From Hymenobacter metallicola (GTDB lineage Bacteria; Bacteroidota; Bacteroidia; Cytophagales; Hymenobacteraceae), in the NCBI RefSeq assembly GCF_004745645.1, contig NZ_SRMB01000005.1, positions 186,001-250,000 of the forward strand: 64,000 nucleotides of DNA, written 5' to 3'. Below are positions 33,580-41,576 of the stretch, one piece after another. Under the pieces are notes generated by a model. It searched no databases and was not told the DNA's origin. It saw nothing but the letters and a program-made list of their open reading frames with translations. Position 1 is the stretch's first letter; each line of letters opens with the position of its first letter. A program made the position numbers and the translations under genes.

Positions 33580-34428
33580 TTACGAGCGGGGTAGCCCTAG
33601 TTCGGTGTTGGTTTCCGCCGCAGAGGCTGTGTCCGTGGTTGAAGCCGGCCGGTGCCGACGAATACGGGAAGGCTCCGGAATACCGGCCGCTTCGGGGCGA
33701 AAGGCACTGGCAATAGTACGAAAAGCTTGGTCCCGGATACGGGGCACATCGGCAATGGTAAGTCCTTCGGTGAAGATAGGCTCGTGAATGACGACCTGCA
33801 ATGGAGTGTAGCGCACCCGGATACCGCCAACATCGGGCATGAACCGGTGGTTCAATGGCATCGAAACCGGCACAATGGGTACGCCCGTGGCAATGGCCAG
33901 CTGAAATGCCCCGTCCTTGAAGGGCATCATTTCCTCGCCCGGCTTTTTGGAAATGGTGCCTTCCGGAAAAATCACAACCGAGCGGCCCGCTTCCAGACTT
34001 TGCTTGGCCTGAACCATCGCCCGGCCCCGACTCACAGCGCTGTTACGGTTCACGGTGATGTAAACGCTGCCAAAGACGGGGCCCCACAGCGGCACTTTGG
34101 CCAGGGCACTTTTGCCAATAATGTTCAAAAAGCCCGGAATGGCCTTGAACAGCACCGGAATGTCGATGTAGGAGCTGTGGTTGGAAACGTAGATGCAGGG
34201 CTGCGACCGGGGCAGCGGCTTTTTGCGCACAATGTCTACGGGCATGCCCCACATCCGGATAGCAAAAGCCGACCAGCCCCGGTTAATAGCATGCAGGTGT
34301 TTATGCAGCGAGGGGCGCCGACCCAGCAACACCTGGATAGGGTAGGTCACTACAAAGGGCAGCACAAACCAGAAGGTGCTCCAAGTAGTGTAGATGCGGT
34401 GCCAGATATAACGCAACAGTCGACGCAT
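33580..34428 (-). CDS. plsC: 1-acyl-sn-glycerol-3-phosphate acyltransferase
   Basis: 282 aa membrane-associated acyltransferase making phosphatidic acid. The catalytic motif NHSSYID gives His84 and Asp89; the substrate motif FPEGTIS is at 154-160; an N-terminal hydrophobic segment (about 15-35) anchors it. A proline/serine/threonine-rich tail (about 255-282) is unusual and probably disordered. It stands 59 bases after the NUDIX gene and 26 bases before gatC. Confidence 0.92.
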   Translation of the reverse strand: MRRLLRYIWHRIYTTWSTFWFVLPFVVTYPIQVLLGRRPSLHKHLHAINRGWSAFAIRMWGMPVDIVRKKPLPRSQPCIYVSNHSSYIDIPVLFKAIPGFLNIIGKSALAKVPLWGPVFGSVYITVNRNSAVSRGRAMVQAKQSLEAGRSVVIFPEGTISKKPGEEMMPFKDGAFQLAIATGVPIVPVSMPLNHRFMPDVGGIRVRYTPLQVVIHEPIFTEGLTIADVPRIRDQAFRTIASAFRPEAAGIPEPSRIRRHRPASTTDTASAAETNTELGLPRS

Positions 34429-34487
34429 ACGGCAAAAATACGAGCTAGAAACTTAGGAGCGGCGGTGTCCCGACGGGTTGGGCCCGC

Positions 34488-35069
34488 TTAGCCCCGGCGG
34501 CTGCTCAAAATACGCTCCGCCTTGAGCAGGCCCGCCACGCTGATACAATCGGTGATGCGGTTATCCATGACCATGGCTATTGCTTCGGCCAGCGGCAGTT
34601 TCCATAACCGCAAGTCCTCGGTTTCTTCGGGTTCTACCTCCCCGGCTTCCAGCTCTTCGGCCAGAAATACGAAGCCTTCTTCATCGGTTACTGAGTTGGA
34701 GGTATGCAAACGGGCAATGTTGGTCCAGCGGCGGGCCGTGAAGCCGGTTTCTTCCTTCAACTCCCGTTGGGCCGATTCGAGAATGTCCAATTCCACCGGG
34801 CCGCCACCCATTGGAATTTCCCAGGAGTACTCATTCAAGGCATAACGGTACTGGCCCACCAGCCAGGTATTGCCCTCAGCATCCACGGGAATGATACCCA
34901 AAGCTTTGTTTTTCATGGAAACCACCCCGTAAATGCCCCGGCCGCCCTTCGGATTGATTACCTGATCTTCCCGGACCCGGATCCAGGGGTTGTGGTATTT
35001 TACTTCCGAGCTGAGCGTTTGCCACGGATTATGCATTTCATCGAAGTCGGGAGCAGGGGTAGCAAGCAT
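34488..35069 (-). CDS. NUDIX hydrolase, ADP-ribose pyrophosphatase-like
   Basis: 193 aa. The Nudix core QRELKEETGF (about 108-117) follows GGGPVELDILESA; the helper Glu is one residue further from the core than in the standard box. The rest (VVSMKNKALGIIPVDAEGNTW, LVGQYRYALNEYSWEIP) fits sugar-nucleotide or ADP-ribose hydrolases. The start at 35069 has an alternative ATG 11 codons inside (35036). It is the first gene of the long minus-strand run towards ilvE; a -7 box lies upstream. Confidence 0.88.
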   Translation of the reverse strand: MLATPAPDFDEMHNPWQTLSSEVKYHNPWIRVREDQVINPKGGRGIYGVVSMKNKALGIIPVDAEGNTWLVGQYRYALNEYSWEIPMGGGPVELDILESAQRELKEETGFTARRWTNIARLHTSNSVTDEEGFVFLAEELEAGEVEPEETEDLRLWKLPLAEAIAMVMDNRITDCISVAGLLKAERILSSRRG

Positions 35070-35102
35070 AGAAAAGCTGAATAATTAAGAGGCGAAACAT
35101 GG

Positions 35103-35110
35103 CAAAGGTA
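35103..35110 (-). promoter_or_regulatory. -7 box TACCTTTG for the NUDIX-plsC-gatC run
   Basis: Perfect TAnnTTTG on the minus strand, 33 bases before the NUDIX ATG at 35069. The nearest TTG on that strand (35140-35142) is 29 bases away, longer than usual. Confidence 0.5.
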
Positions 35111-35224
35111 CAATTTCGGACGTAGCCGAGCGGGGTATTCAACGTCCGTCGGGCCACAAGCTGGGTTAGTCGGGCAAGGAGGTGCGTTTGACAAAAAACG
35201 GCGCAATAAATGTCTGAGAGCAAG

Positions 35225-35232
35225 TAGTTTTG
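35225..35232 (+). promoter_or_regulatory. -7 box TAGTTTTG before a candidate small RNA
   Basis: Perfect TAnnTTTG on the plus strand inside a gene-free stretch. A TTTG at 35187-35190 is 34 bases upstream, beyond normal spacing. Transcription would begin near 35239 and meet a terminator at 35346-35378. Confidence 0.45.
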
Positions 35233-35238
35233 TCGTAG

Positions 35239-35378
35239 AAAGGAACCAGCACAAATAGAGGTTGTGGAAAGGAAGTCTCTGTTTGTGTAAGCTCCGACCG
35301 GGTCAAGGAGTAGGGTGGATGAATTTCTACCGGTCGGTGCAAAATAAAGAGCCGTTGCCTAGAGCAGCGGCTTTTTTT
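35239..35378 (+). ncRNA. Candidate structured small RNA or attenuated leader
   Basis: Between a perfect -7 box and a strong terminator lie about 140 bases with no convincing reading frame. Three hairpins can be seen: CACAA/TTGTG (35250-35266), GC plus CCGACCGG/CCGGTCGG (35291-35340, with a loop of 28 bases) and the terminator. I do not recognise an Rfam family; it does not show the landmarks of 4.5S, 6S, RNase P or tmRNA. It may instead be the attenuated leader of the small gene at 35514. The 444-base stretch 35070-35513 holds nothing else supportable. Confidence 0.35.
35346..35378 (+). terminator. Terminator in the gene-free stretch before the 35514 gene
   Basis: 9-bp stem AGCCGTTGC (35350-35358) with GCAGCGGCT (35364-35372; one G-T pair), then T7. 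There is no gene upstream on this strand. Confidence 0.8.
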
Positions 35379-35513
35379 GTGCCCATTCCGTTCGGCTGCC
35401 TAAGCCAAAATCTTGTAGGCCGATTCTGGCCGCTCCGGCTCAACCCCAACACTACGGGGCGCGTACCAGTCAGAAACCGGTTGTTTACATCCCAGCCGGC
35501 CCCGGATATTTTT

Positions 35514-35756
35514 ATGGCAAATCAACCCAAAAATCAGTCCGCTCAGTCCCAACCCGGAGACCCATTGTTCAACCTGAAGCACGCGCAAGCCGAAGCCGAG
35601 TTGGCCCAGAATACGGGGGGCCTTGGTCCCATTACCAACGTATATATAACCACCGACGAGGACGACGCCATTGACGAAGGCCCTCGTGACAAGCAAGGTA
35701 ACCGCCGTGGCGAGCCCGACGCCCCCGATGCTGGCACCACCGCTGGCCGCCATTAA
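35514..35756 (+). CDS. Small acidic/polar hypothetical protein
   Basis: 80 aa from ATG at 35514, preceded by an AT-rich run. The open frame extends far upstream from a TTG, but that part crosses a terminator and is basic and unrelated in composition. The protein starts MANQPKNQSAQSQPGDPLFN, has VYITTDEDDAIDEGP in the middle and ends in a glycine/aspartate/arginine-rich tail; no membrane or signal segment. It looks largely disordered. I do not know a family. A terminator follows its stop directly, which supports a real transcript. Confidence 0.55.
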   Translation: MANQPKNQSAQSQPGDPLFNLKHAQAEAELAQNTGGLGPITNVYITTDEDDAIDEGPRDKQGNRRGEPDAPDAGTTAGRH

Positions 35757-35776
35757 GAAGTAGTAATATCTCTCCT

Positions 35777-35823
35777 AAAAAGGGCCTCTCCGGTTGCTAC
35801 GGCTGCCGGGGAGGCCTTTTTGT
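35777..35823 (+). terminator. Terminator after the 35514 gene
   Basis: Stem AAAAAGGGCCTCTCCGG with CCGGGGAGGCCTTTTTG (one bulge), 12-base loop, ending in T5, about 20 bases after the stop. Confidence 0.8.
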
Positions 35824-35835
35824 TTGTCCCGGGTA

Positions 35836-35867
35836 TTGGGTAGCGCCGGCCAGGCACAGTACCTTCG
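35836..35867 (+). promoter_or_regulatory. Possible rnhB promoter (TTG-N21-TACCTTCG)
   Basis: TTG at 35836-35838 and TACCTTCG at 35860-35867, one mismatch from TAnnTTTG. The box ends only 4 bases before the ATG at 35872, so a transcript from it would be leaderless or nearly so. Confidence 0.4.
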
Positions 35868-35871
35868 CGGC

Positions 35872-36450
35872 ATGATGCTGCTTGCCTCCCACACCGGGCT
35901 TCCATTGGAAGCCGGACTCGACGAAGCTGGCCGGGGCTGTCTGGCCGGCCCCGTCTTTGCTGCCGCCGTTATCCTGCCCCCTGACTTTGCCCCAGCTTAC
36001 CTGAACGACTCGAAGCTGATGACGGCCAAGCGCCGGGAGGTAATCCGGAAGGAAATCTGCCGGGAAGCAGTGGCTTGGGCCGTGGCAGAGGCCAATACCG
36101 ACGAAATTGCCTCCATCAATATTGCCCAGGCCAGCTACTTGGCCATGCACCGGGCCGTGGACCAGCTACGCCAGCGGCCCGAGCACCTGATTGTGGATGG
36201 CAACCGTTTCCGGGCCTATCCGAGCATTGAGCATACTTGTTTTGTGAAGGGCGACGGGCGTTACCGTAGCATTGCCGCCGCCTCGGTGCTGGCCAAAACC
36301 TTCCGCGACGACCGAATGCAGGCCCTGGCCCTGGAGTACCCGATGTACGGCTGGGAGCAAAATGCCGGTTACCCCACCGAAAAGCACCGGGCAGCTATCC
36401 GGGAGTATGGGCCTTCCGAGCATCACCGGATGGGTTTTCGGCTGCTGTAG
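35872..36450 (+). CDS. rnhB: Ribonuclease HII
   Basis: 192 aa from the ATG at 35872 (35875 is equally possible); the frame is open from 35794 but that part overlaps the preceding terminator and promoter. It nicks RNA in RNA-DNA hybrids and removes misincorporated ribonucleotides. The active site GLDEAGRGCLAGPV gives Asp17 and Glu18; LIVDGNRF carries the third acidic residue and SVLAKTFRDDRM the fourth region. Ends in HHRMGFRLL. A terminator closes the gene. Confidence 0.95.
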   Translation: MMLLASHTGLPLEAGLDEAGRGCLAGPVFAAAVILPPDFAPAYLNDSKLMTAKRREVIRKEICREAVAWAVAEANTDEIASINIAQASYLAMHRAVDQLRQRPEHLIVDGNRFRAYPSIEHTCFVKGDGRYRSIAAASVLAKTFRDDRMQALALEYPMYGWEQNAGYPTEKHRAAIREYGPSEHHRMGFRLL

Positions 36451-36484
36451 CCAACAGGGAAATGTGCCGTGCCTTCAGAACGGA

Positions 36485-36518
36485 AAAGCCCTGTACTCCC
36501 GCAGGAGTACAGGGCTTT
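36485..36518 (+). terminator. Terminator after rnhB
   Basis: Perfect 15-bp stem AAAGCCCTGTACTCC (36485-36499) with GGAGTACAGGGCTTT (36504-36518), loop CGCA. The T tract is short, but the reverse strand also carries AAAA/TTTT, so it may act both ways. Confidence 0.75.
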
Positions 36519-36608
36519 GCGGTAACAGACTATAGTTGTGCCGCCGGCGACTTGCTTCACGCTGCTTGCAAGCACAGGAATGGCGTTTGGAATGCCGGGT
36601 GAAAAGGC

Positions 36609-37052
36609 TCAGTCTTTTAACCGGAGCAAGTCCAGGAAAAGGCTAAAGCCATCAACCGTCGAGCCACCTTCCCCGAACTTGTCAAAATTCAGCGGCTTGA
36701 TGATATAGCCACTCACGGCCAGATCCCGGGCTTTGAGGCGGTCCGTTTCCAAGTCGGAGGTCGTCATTATAAAGACATTCAGGCCGACAAACTCGGGGTC
36801 GGAGCGCAGATTGTCCAGCAGCTCCAGCCCGTTCATGCGGGGCATATTGATGTCGAGCATCACCACGCTGGGCTTGCTGATCTGGGTTTGGCCACCTTCG
36901 CCGCGCAACAGGTGCAGGGCTTCCCGGCCATTTTTGGCAATGTGTAAGGGAACATTGATGTCGTGTTTGCGCAACTCGCGCTGCACGTTCATAATGTCCA
37001 TTTGGTCGTCTTCAACGAGGAGAATGCTGGGGGCAAAAGCGTCGGTAGACAT
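36609..37052 (-). CDS. Response regulator, single receiver domain (Rcp1-like)
   Basis: 147 aa, receiver domain only. Phospho-acceptor Asp67 in VVMLDINMPRMNG, acidic pocket Glu14/Asp15, switch Thr near 96 in MTTSD, and Lys near 118 in IIKPLNF. No output domain, as in Rcp1/CheY-like regulators paired with phytochrome-type kinases. It is the last gene of a CZB-kinase-regulator run, starting 56 bases after the kinase stop, so the kinase is the likely phosphodonor. Confidence 0.92.
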   Translation of the reverse strand: MSTDAFAPSILLVEDDQMDIMNVQRELRKHDINVPLHIAKNGREALHLLRGEGGQTQISKPSVVMLDINMPRMNGLELLDNLRSDPEFVGLNVFIMTTSDLETDRLKARDLAVSGYIIKPLNFDKFGEGGSTVDGFSLFLDLLRLKD

Positions 37053-37108
37053 ATGGAAGAGGAGTAGAATCAGGACTTAAACCCTCCTCTATACGGGAGT
37101 TTTAATAT

Positions 37109-38650
37109 TCAGACGGTTTTAGAAGCCGGCGGAACACTGCTCAAACGGCGTTCTGCCTGCGGGGCCCGCTCCTTGGGCCAGGTGAAAGTAAAGGTAGCCC
37201 CCTGGCCTTCTGTCGATTCGACATGAATAGTGCCGCCCTGACGCTCCACAATTTTCTTGACAATAGCCAAGCCTACTCCCGTACTTTCCAGCGTGTCGCG
37301 CTCTACCAGGGTCTGGAAAATAATAAAGATCCGCTCGTGGTACTCCGGGTCGATGCCCGGCCCGTTGTCAGCAATTGAGAAAGTGTACTGCTGCCGGTCT
37401 TCGCGGCAGCCAATGCGCACCACTCCTTTGTTGGGCTGATCGTGGTACTTGAGGGCATTGCTGATCAGGTTGGTGAATACTTGCTCCAGCTGCACCCGAT
37501 TAGAAACCATTGTGGGCAGGTAAGTGGGCAGCTCGATGCGGAAGCCGGGCGGGGGAGCAAGGGAGTCGATAATTTCGTTTAGCAGCTCGCGCACGTTGAT
37601 GCGCTCATCGGCCTGCTTGGTGCGCCCAATCCGGGCCAGGTCCAGAATGCCGCTGATCAGGTTTTCCATGCGGTGCACCCGGGTCCGCATCAACAGCAGA
37701 AACTCCCGAATATGCTCGGGCACGTCCTGGCCCATGTCTTCCTCTATCCACCGGGAGGCGCTTTCGATGCCCCGCAGCGGGGCCTTCAGGTCGTGCGACA
37801 CGACGTAGGCAAACTGGTCGAGTTCCTGATTGCGCCGTTCCAGCTGGGTAATGGTCGAGTCGATGGTGCGGGCCATAACGTTGAGCGAGTCGGCCAGCTC
37901 GCTGAGCTCATCCTGGGCCGTATCCTGAATGCGGGTGGTGTAGTCGCCGGTGGCAATCTGGGTGGAAAGCCCCACCATCATATCGATGCGCTGGGCAATC
38001 AGGCGGGTGATGTAGGAGGCCCACAATAGGCCAATGCCAATGGCCAGCACCGTGACAATAATGGAAATCAGGCGCGTCTGCTTGATGCTGTCTTCCAGCT
38101 TCTGGCGCACCTTGTCGCGCTCGGCCAGCTCCGTCCGCTCGAAGCCGGCAAACAGCACCCGGATCTGGTCCATGATCTGCTTGCCGGTCAGGCTCTCGGC
38201 CAGGGTCCGGTGCTCCATGCCCTCCATGCCAATCTGGTTGGGATTGCGGCGGCGGGCTTCCCGCTTTTCGCTGATCAGCAGGTGGGAATAGGCCGACCAC
38301 TGCTGGTAGAGGCGCTGCGTGCGCAGAATCCGGGCGTACTGCGGGTCATCGATGTCGATTTGGTTGCGCAGGGCCGTAAAACGCTGTAGCAACTCCTGCT
38401 CCCCCTGGTAATAGGGTTGGAGCACGGCTTCGCTGCCAATCAGCATGAAGCCGCGGAAGCCCGATTCCATGTCAATGATATTGCGAAACAGGGCGGAGGC
38501 CTCGCCCGTGATAAGCTGGGAGGCCTGCACCTTCTCGGAGTTGCGCAGTACTTGACGGGAGAGTTGGTAGTTAACGAAAACTACCATGGCAAACAGGGCC
38601 GAAATGACCAGGAAGCCTGCAAATAGTTTGGTAGAAAGCTTGAGCTTCAT
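37109..38650 (-). CDS. CHASE3-HAMP sensor histidine kinase
   Basis: 513 aa. First membrane segment (about 10-30), CHASE3 sensor (about 35-185, with DMESGFRGFMLIG), second membrane segment (about 193-215), HAMP (about 215-268), a coiled linker, HisKA with FAYVVSHDLKAPLRG (His286) and HATPase with NLISNALKYH, DNGPGID and GVGLAIVKK. The kinase part resembles phytochrome-associated kinases that use single-receiver partners. It lies 29 bases after the CZB gene and 56 before the response regulator. The ligand is unknown. Confidence 0.93.
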   Translation of the reverse strand: MKLKLSTKLFAGFLVISALFAMVVFVNYQLSRQVLRNSEKVQASQLITGEASALFRNIIDMESGFRGFMLIGSEAVLQPYYQGEQELLQRFTALRNQIDIDDPQYARILRTQRLYQQWSAYSHLLISEKREARRRNPNQIGMEGMEHRTLAESLTGKQIMDQIRVLFAGFERTELAERDKVRQKLEDSIKQTRLISIIVTVLAIGIGLLWASYITRLIAQRIDMMVGLSTQIATGDYTTRIQDTAQDELSELADSLNVMARTIDSTITQLERRNQELDQFAYVVSHDLKAPLRGIESASRWIEEDMGQDVPEHIREFLLLMRTRVHRMENLISGILDLARIGRTKQADERINVRELLNEIIDSLAPPPGFRIELPTYLPTMVSNRVQLEQVFTNLISNALKYHDQPNKGVVRIGCREDRQQYTFSIADNGPGIDPEYHERIFIIFQTLVERDTLESTGVGLAIVKKIVERQGGTIHVESTEGQGATFTFTWPKERAPQAERRLSSVPPASKTV

Positions 38651-38679
38651 GCAGCACAGCTACGAAAGGACGAGGTAAA

Positions 38680-39045
38680 CTAGCCTGGGGTACGCAGCTG
38701 GTTCTGGATGGTTTGCAGCAAACGCGGGATTCGGTCGATTGTCGGCAGCAAATCGGTTAACCCCGCGCGGGCCTGCTCTTCGAAACCCTGCAGGGCCATG
38801 TCCATGAGCTGGTTGGCTTCGCGGTGCAGTAGGCGGTGCAGGCGGTCTAGTTCGGCCCACTCGGGCACGTAACCCCAAGGGCCCCGCCGCCGCTCCGCTA
38901 TCCAGATGCCTAGGCTGCACAGGTCCGGGTCGCGGGTGGGGGCCGAAGCAAAAGAGCCTCCGTAGAGAAAGGAGCGAAGCTTAGATTTAAAGATGAGGTG
39001 CTGCCCCATAGCTACCCCAAAGTCTTGTCTGATATCGATATCCAT
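38680..39045 (-). CDS. Stand-alone CZB (chemoreceptor zinc-binding) domain protein
   Basis: 121 aa. The four CZB zinc ligands can be seen: His16 in GQHLIFKSKL, Cys43 in LCSLGIWI, His70 and His74 in LDRLHRLLHREANQL. CZB domains usually sit at the C-terminus of chemoreceptors or in diguanylate cyclases (DgcZ) and bind zinc tightly. Here the domain stands alone with no signal peptide, so it is cytoplasmic. It is the first gene of the kinase-regulator run and could tune the kinase to zinc or redox state (inference). Confidence 0.85.
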   Translation of the reverse strand: MDIDIRQDFGVAMGQHLIFKSKLRSFLYGGSFASAPTRDPDLCSLGIWIAERRRGPWGYVPEWAELDRLHRLLHREANQLMDMALQGFEEQARAGLTDLLPTIDRIPRLLQTIQNQLRTPG

Positions 39046-39245
39046 ACTAGTAAACAGCCGCTGGAAGCCTTATTTGCTTGAAAAAGACGACACTGCCTTC
39101 GAGTGAAGGTTCCTGCAGCAGGGGAAGTATAGTAAAGCAAAAGGCGAATGGTTGAGCTTGTACGGTGCAGCCGGGGGAAATGGCTAATTTCGCCCATACT
39201 TTCGCAAGGCATCAGCAAAAATCTCCTCACTTCCCAACCCGCCCC

Positions 39246-40352
39246 ATGGCCGAAGACCTCAAAACCGTTGTTCTGAATGACGTTCACCAGCAGCTAGGCG
39301 CCAAAATGGTTCCTTTTGCCGGTTATAACATGCCCGTGCGCTATTCTTCCGACCTGGAAGAGCACCGTACCGTCCGCCGCGCCGTGGGTATCTTCGACGT
39401 GTCGCACATGGGCGAGTTTCGGGTGCGCGGCCCCCAGGCCCTGGACCTGATTCAGCGCGTGACCAGCAACGACGCCAGCAAGCTTACCGACGGCAAAGCC
39501 CAGTATTCCTGCCTGCCCAACGAAGACGGCGGCATCGTGGACGACCTGCTGGTATACAAGCTGGCCGACGAAGACTATATGCTGGTGGTGAATGCTTCCA
39601 ACATCGACAAAGACTGGAACTGGATTAGCCGCTTCAACACGGAAGGGGCCGAAATGGAAAACATTTCCGACCAAACCAGCCTCTTTGCCGTGCAAGGCCC
39701 CAAGGCTGCCGAGGCCCTGCAGAGCCTAACCGACGCCGACCTACAAAGCATTCCGTACTACTCCTTCGTGCGGGGCACGTTTGCCGGGGCACCCAACGTC
39801 ATTATCTCGGCCACGGGCTACACCGGCGCCGGCGGCTTCGAGCTCTATATTCCGAACGAACACGCCCAGCAGGTCTGGGACAAGATTATGGAAGCTGGCC
39901 AGCCGTTCGGCCTGAAGCCCATCGGCCTCGGAGCCCGCGACACGTTGCGCCTGGAAATGGGCTTCTCGCTCTACGGCAATGACATCGACGACTCGACCTC
40001 GCCCCTGGAGGCCGGGCTGGGCTGGATTACCAAGTTCACCAAAGACTTCACCAACTCGGCCCGCCTGAAAGCCCAGAAAGAGCAGGGCGTGAGCCGCAAG
40101 CTGGTAGCTTTTCTGATGGACGGGCCGGGCATTCCGCGCAGCCACTACGAGCTGGTGAATGAGGCCGGGGAGAAGATAGGAGAAGTAACCTCGGGCACCC
40201 AGTCGCCCTCCCTGAGCAAGGGTATTGGCCTGGGCTACGTGCGTACCGAGTTCAGCGCCCCCGGCAGCCAGATCTTCGTGCAGGTGCGGGGCAAAAACTT
40301 TCCGGCTACGGTCGTGAAGCTGCCTTTTGTGAAAGGCACCGAAGAAGCCTAA
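39246..40352 (+). CDS. gcvT: Glycine cleavage system T protein, aminomethyltransferase
   Basis: 368 aa from the ATG at 39246 (MAEDLKTVVL); the frame is open upstream but begins inside the promoter area, where TAATTTCG and TACTTTCG (39185-39204) resemble -7 boxes. It moves the methylene group from the lipoyl H protein to tetrahydrofolate, releasing ammonia. Marks: KMVPFAGYNMPVRY, GIFDVSHMGEF, a TGYTGAGGFELYI block and LGARDTLRLEMGF. A strong terminator follows. gcvH and gcvP are not in the window. Confidence 0.95.
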   Translation: MAEDLKTVVLNDVHQQLGAKMVPFAGYNMPVRYSSDLEEHRTVRRAVGIFDVSHMGEFRVRGPQALDLIQRVTSNDASKLTDGKAQYSCLPNEDGGIVDDLLVYKLADEDYMLVVNASNIDKDWNWISRFNTEGAEMENISDQTSLFAVQGPKAAEALQSLTDADLQSIPYYSFVRGTFAGAPNVIISATGYTGAGGFELYIPNEHAQQVWDKIMEAGQPFGLKPIGLGARDTLRLEMGFSLYGNDIDDSTSPLEAGLGWITKFTKDFTNSARLKAQKEQGVSRKLVAFLMDGPGIPRSHYELVNEAGEKIGEVTSGTQSPSLSKGIGLGYVRTEFSAPGSQIFVQVRGKNFPATVVKLPFVKGTEEA

Positions 40353-40374
40353 GCGGCTTGCCTGCTGTTGTAGC

Positions 40375-40412
40375 AGAACGTCATGCCGGACCCGGCATGA
40401 CGTTCTTTTTTG
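40375..40412 (+). terminator. Terminator after gcvT
   Basis: Perfect 15-bp stem AGAACGTCATGCCGG (40375-40389) with its complement (40392-40406), then T6. Confidence 0.9.
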
Positions 40413-40442
40413 TCTGTTTAGTCTCCAGTTACCCCGTTTTGC

Positions 40443-41159
40443 ATGCCCTCACTCGATATTTGCTTTAGTCCGGAATTGTTGCCGTTGTATGATCTGAGGG
40501 GAAAAGTGGCGGTGGTCGTCGATATTCTGCGGGCTACCTCTTCCATCGTCACGGCCCTGGCGGCGGGCGTAACGCACATTGTGCCCTTCAGTGAGCTGGA
40601 AGCCTGTCGAGCAATGGCCGCCCAGGGCTACCTGACAGCGGCGGAGCGGGACGGGCAGCAGGCCGAGGGCTTTGACCTGGGCAATTCTCCCTTTGGCTAC
40701 CTCGATGGTGTGCTGCCAGTGCGGGGCCGAGGTGTGGCCATTACCACGACCAATGGTACCCGCGCCCTGCATCTTTCTCTTGCTGCCGACGCGGTGGTGG
40801 TGGGCGCTTTTCTCAATCTGGCAGCCGTAGCGCAGTTCGTTCGGCAGCAGGGCAAAGATGCGGTGGTGGTATGTGCAGGTTGGAAAGGCATGTTCAATCT
40901 GGAAGACACCCTGTTTGGGGGCGCCCTGGCCCAGCGGCTCGAAGCGGAGTTTGACACAACCAGCAGCGACGCCACGCTGGCCGCGCGCCACCTCTGGCAG
41001 CAGGCCCAGCCCGATCTGAGCACGTATCTGCTACAATCGGCCCACGTGCGCCGCCTCAACAACCTGGAAGCCAACAAGGATTTCGAGTACTGCGTGCAGC
41101 TCGATACACACGATTTGCTTCCTATCTGGCGCGAAGGGCGGCTGATAGCAAATGCCTAA
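40443..41159 (+). CDS. comB: 2-phosphosulfolactate phosphatase
   Basis: 238 aa. ComB hydrolyses 2-phosphosulfolactate to sulfolactate. Marks: VVVDILRATSSIVTAL near the start, AERDGQQAEGFDLGNSP (about 60-77), TTTNGTRAL and VVCAGWKG. In archaea this step leads to coenzyme M; in Bacteroidota comB is common although coenzyme M is absent, so the real product may be a sulfolactate or sulfonate metabolite. No comA or comC is nearby. It follows the gcvT terminator, so it is probably transcribed alone. Confidence 0.9.
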   Translation: MPSLDICFSPELLPLYDLRGKVAVVVDILRATSSIVTALAAGVTHIVPFSELEACRAMAAQGYLTAAERDGQQAEGFDLGNSPFGYLDGVLPVRGRGVAITTTNGTRALHLSLAADAVVVGAFLNLAAVAQFVRQQGKDAVVVCAGWKGMFNLEDTLFGGALAQRLEAEFDTTSSDATLAARHLWQQAQPDLSTYLLQSAHVRRLNNLEANKDFEYCVQLDTHDLLPIWREGRLIANA

Positions 41160-41179
41160 CCCAACAGCGTACTTGCCAA

Positions 41180-41216
41180 AGCGGGGCGGCCGGAGGTATT
41201 CTCCGGCCGCCCCGCT
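41180..41216. terminator. Perfect GC-rich hairpin between comB and the MazG-like gene
   Basis: 16-bp perfect stem AGCGGGGCGGCCGGAG (41180-41195), loop GTATT, complement at 41201-41216. Neither side has a T tract, so it is a weak candidate for a Rho-independent terminator despite its stability. The two genes converge here. Confidence 0.5.
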
Positions 41217-41249
41217 GGCTTATCGACGGGTTTCTGCGCGAATGTCAAT

Positions 41250-41576
41250 TCAGCGCAACTTTTCGTTCTGCTGATGACGGTCAGCATCACGCCGGGTTTT
41301 CTTTTCCAGGTTGCGTTGCAGGGCTTCGGTGAGGTTCACTCCGGTTTGGTTGGCCAGGCAGATAACGACGAAAAGCACATCGGCTAGCTCGTCGGCCAGC
41401 ACTTTGTCACGGTCCGAGGCTTTAAAGGATTGTTCCCCGTACTGGCGGGCAATGATACGCGCCACCTCACCAACTTCTTCCGTGAGCATGGCCATGTTGG
41501 TCAGCTCGTTAAAATACCGGACCCCGGTAGTCTGAATCCAGGTATCAACCGTCTGTTGGGCTTCTTCAATAGTCAT
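41250..41576 (-). CDS. MazG-like nucleotide pyrophosphohydrolase
   Basis: 108 aa from the ATG at 41576; the frame is open up to 41891 but overlaps dtd in another frame. The metal-binding pattern EExxE (Glu33, Glu34, Glu37 in LTEEVGEVAR) and ExxD (Glu63, Asp66 in DELADVLFV) is that of all-alpha NTP pyrophosphatases (MazG/iMazG), which hydrolyse non-canonical NTPs. A single MazG domain of this size is typical of the small form. It lies 166 bases after dtd on the same strand. Confidence 0.88.
   Translation of the reverse strand: MTIEEAQQTVDTWIQTTGVRYFNELTNMAMLTEEVGEVARIIARQYGEQSFKASDRDKVLADELADVLFVVICLANQTGVNLTEALQRNLEKKTRRDADRHQQNEKLR

Noticed and set aside
35262..35513. TTG-started extension upstream of the small protein at 35514
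   Set aside because: It crosses a strong terminator and has no sequence character of its own.
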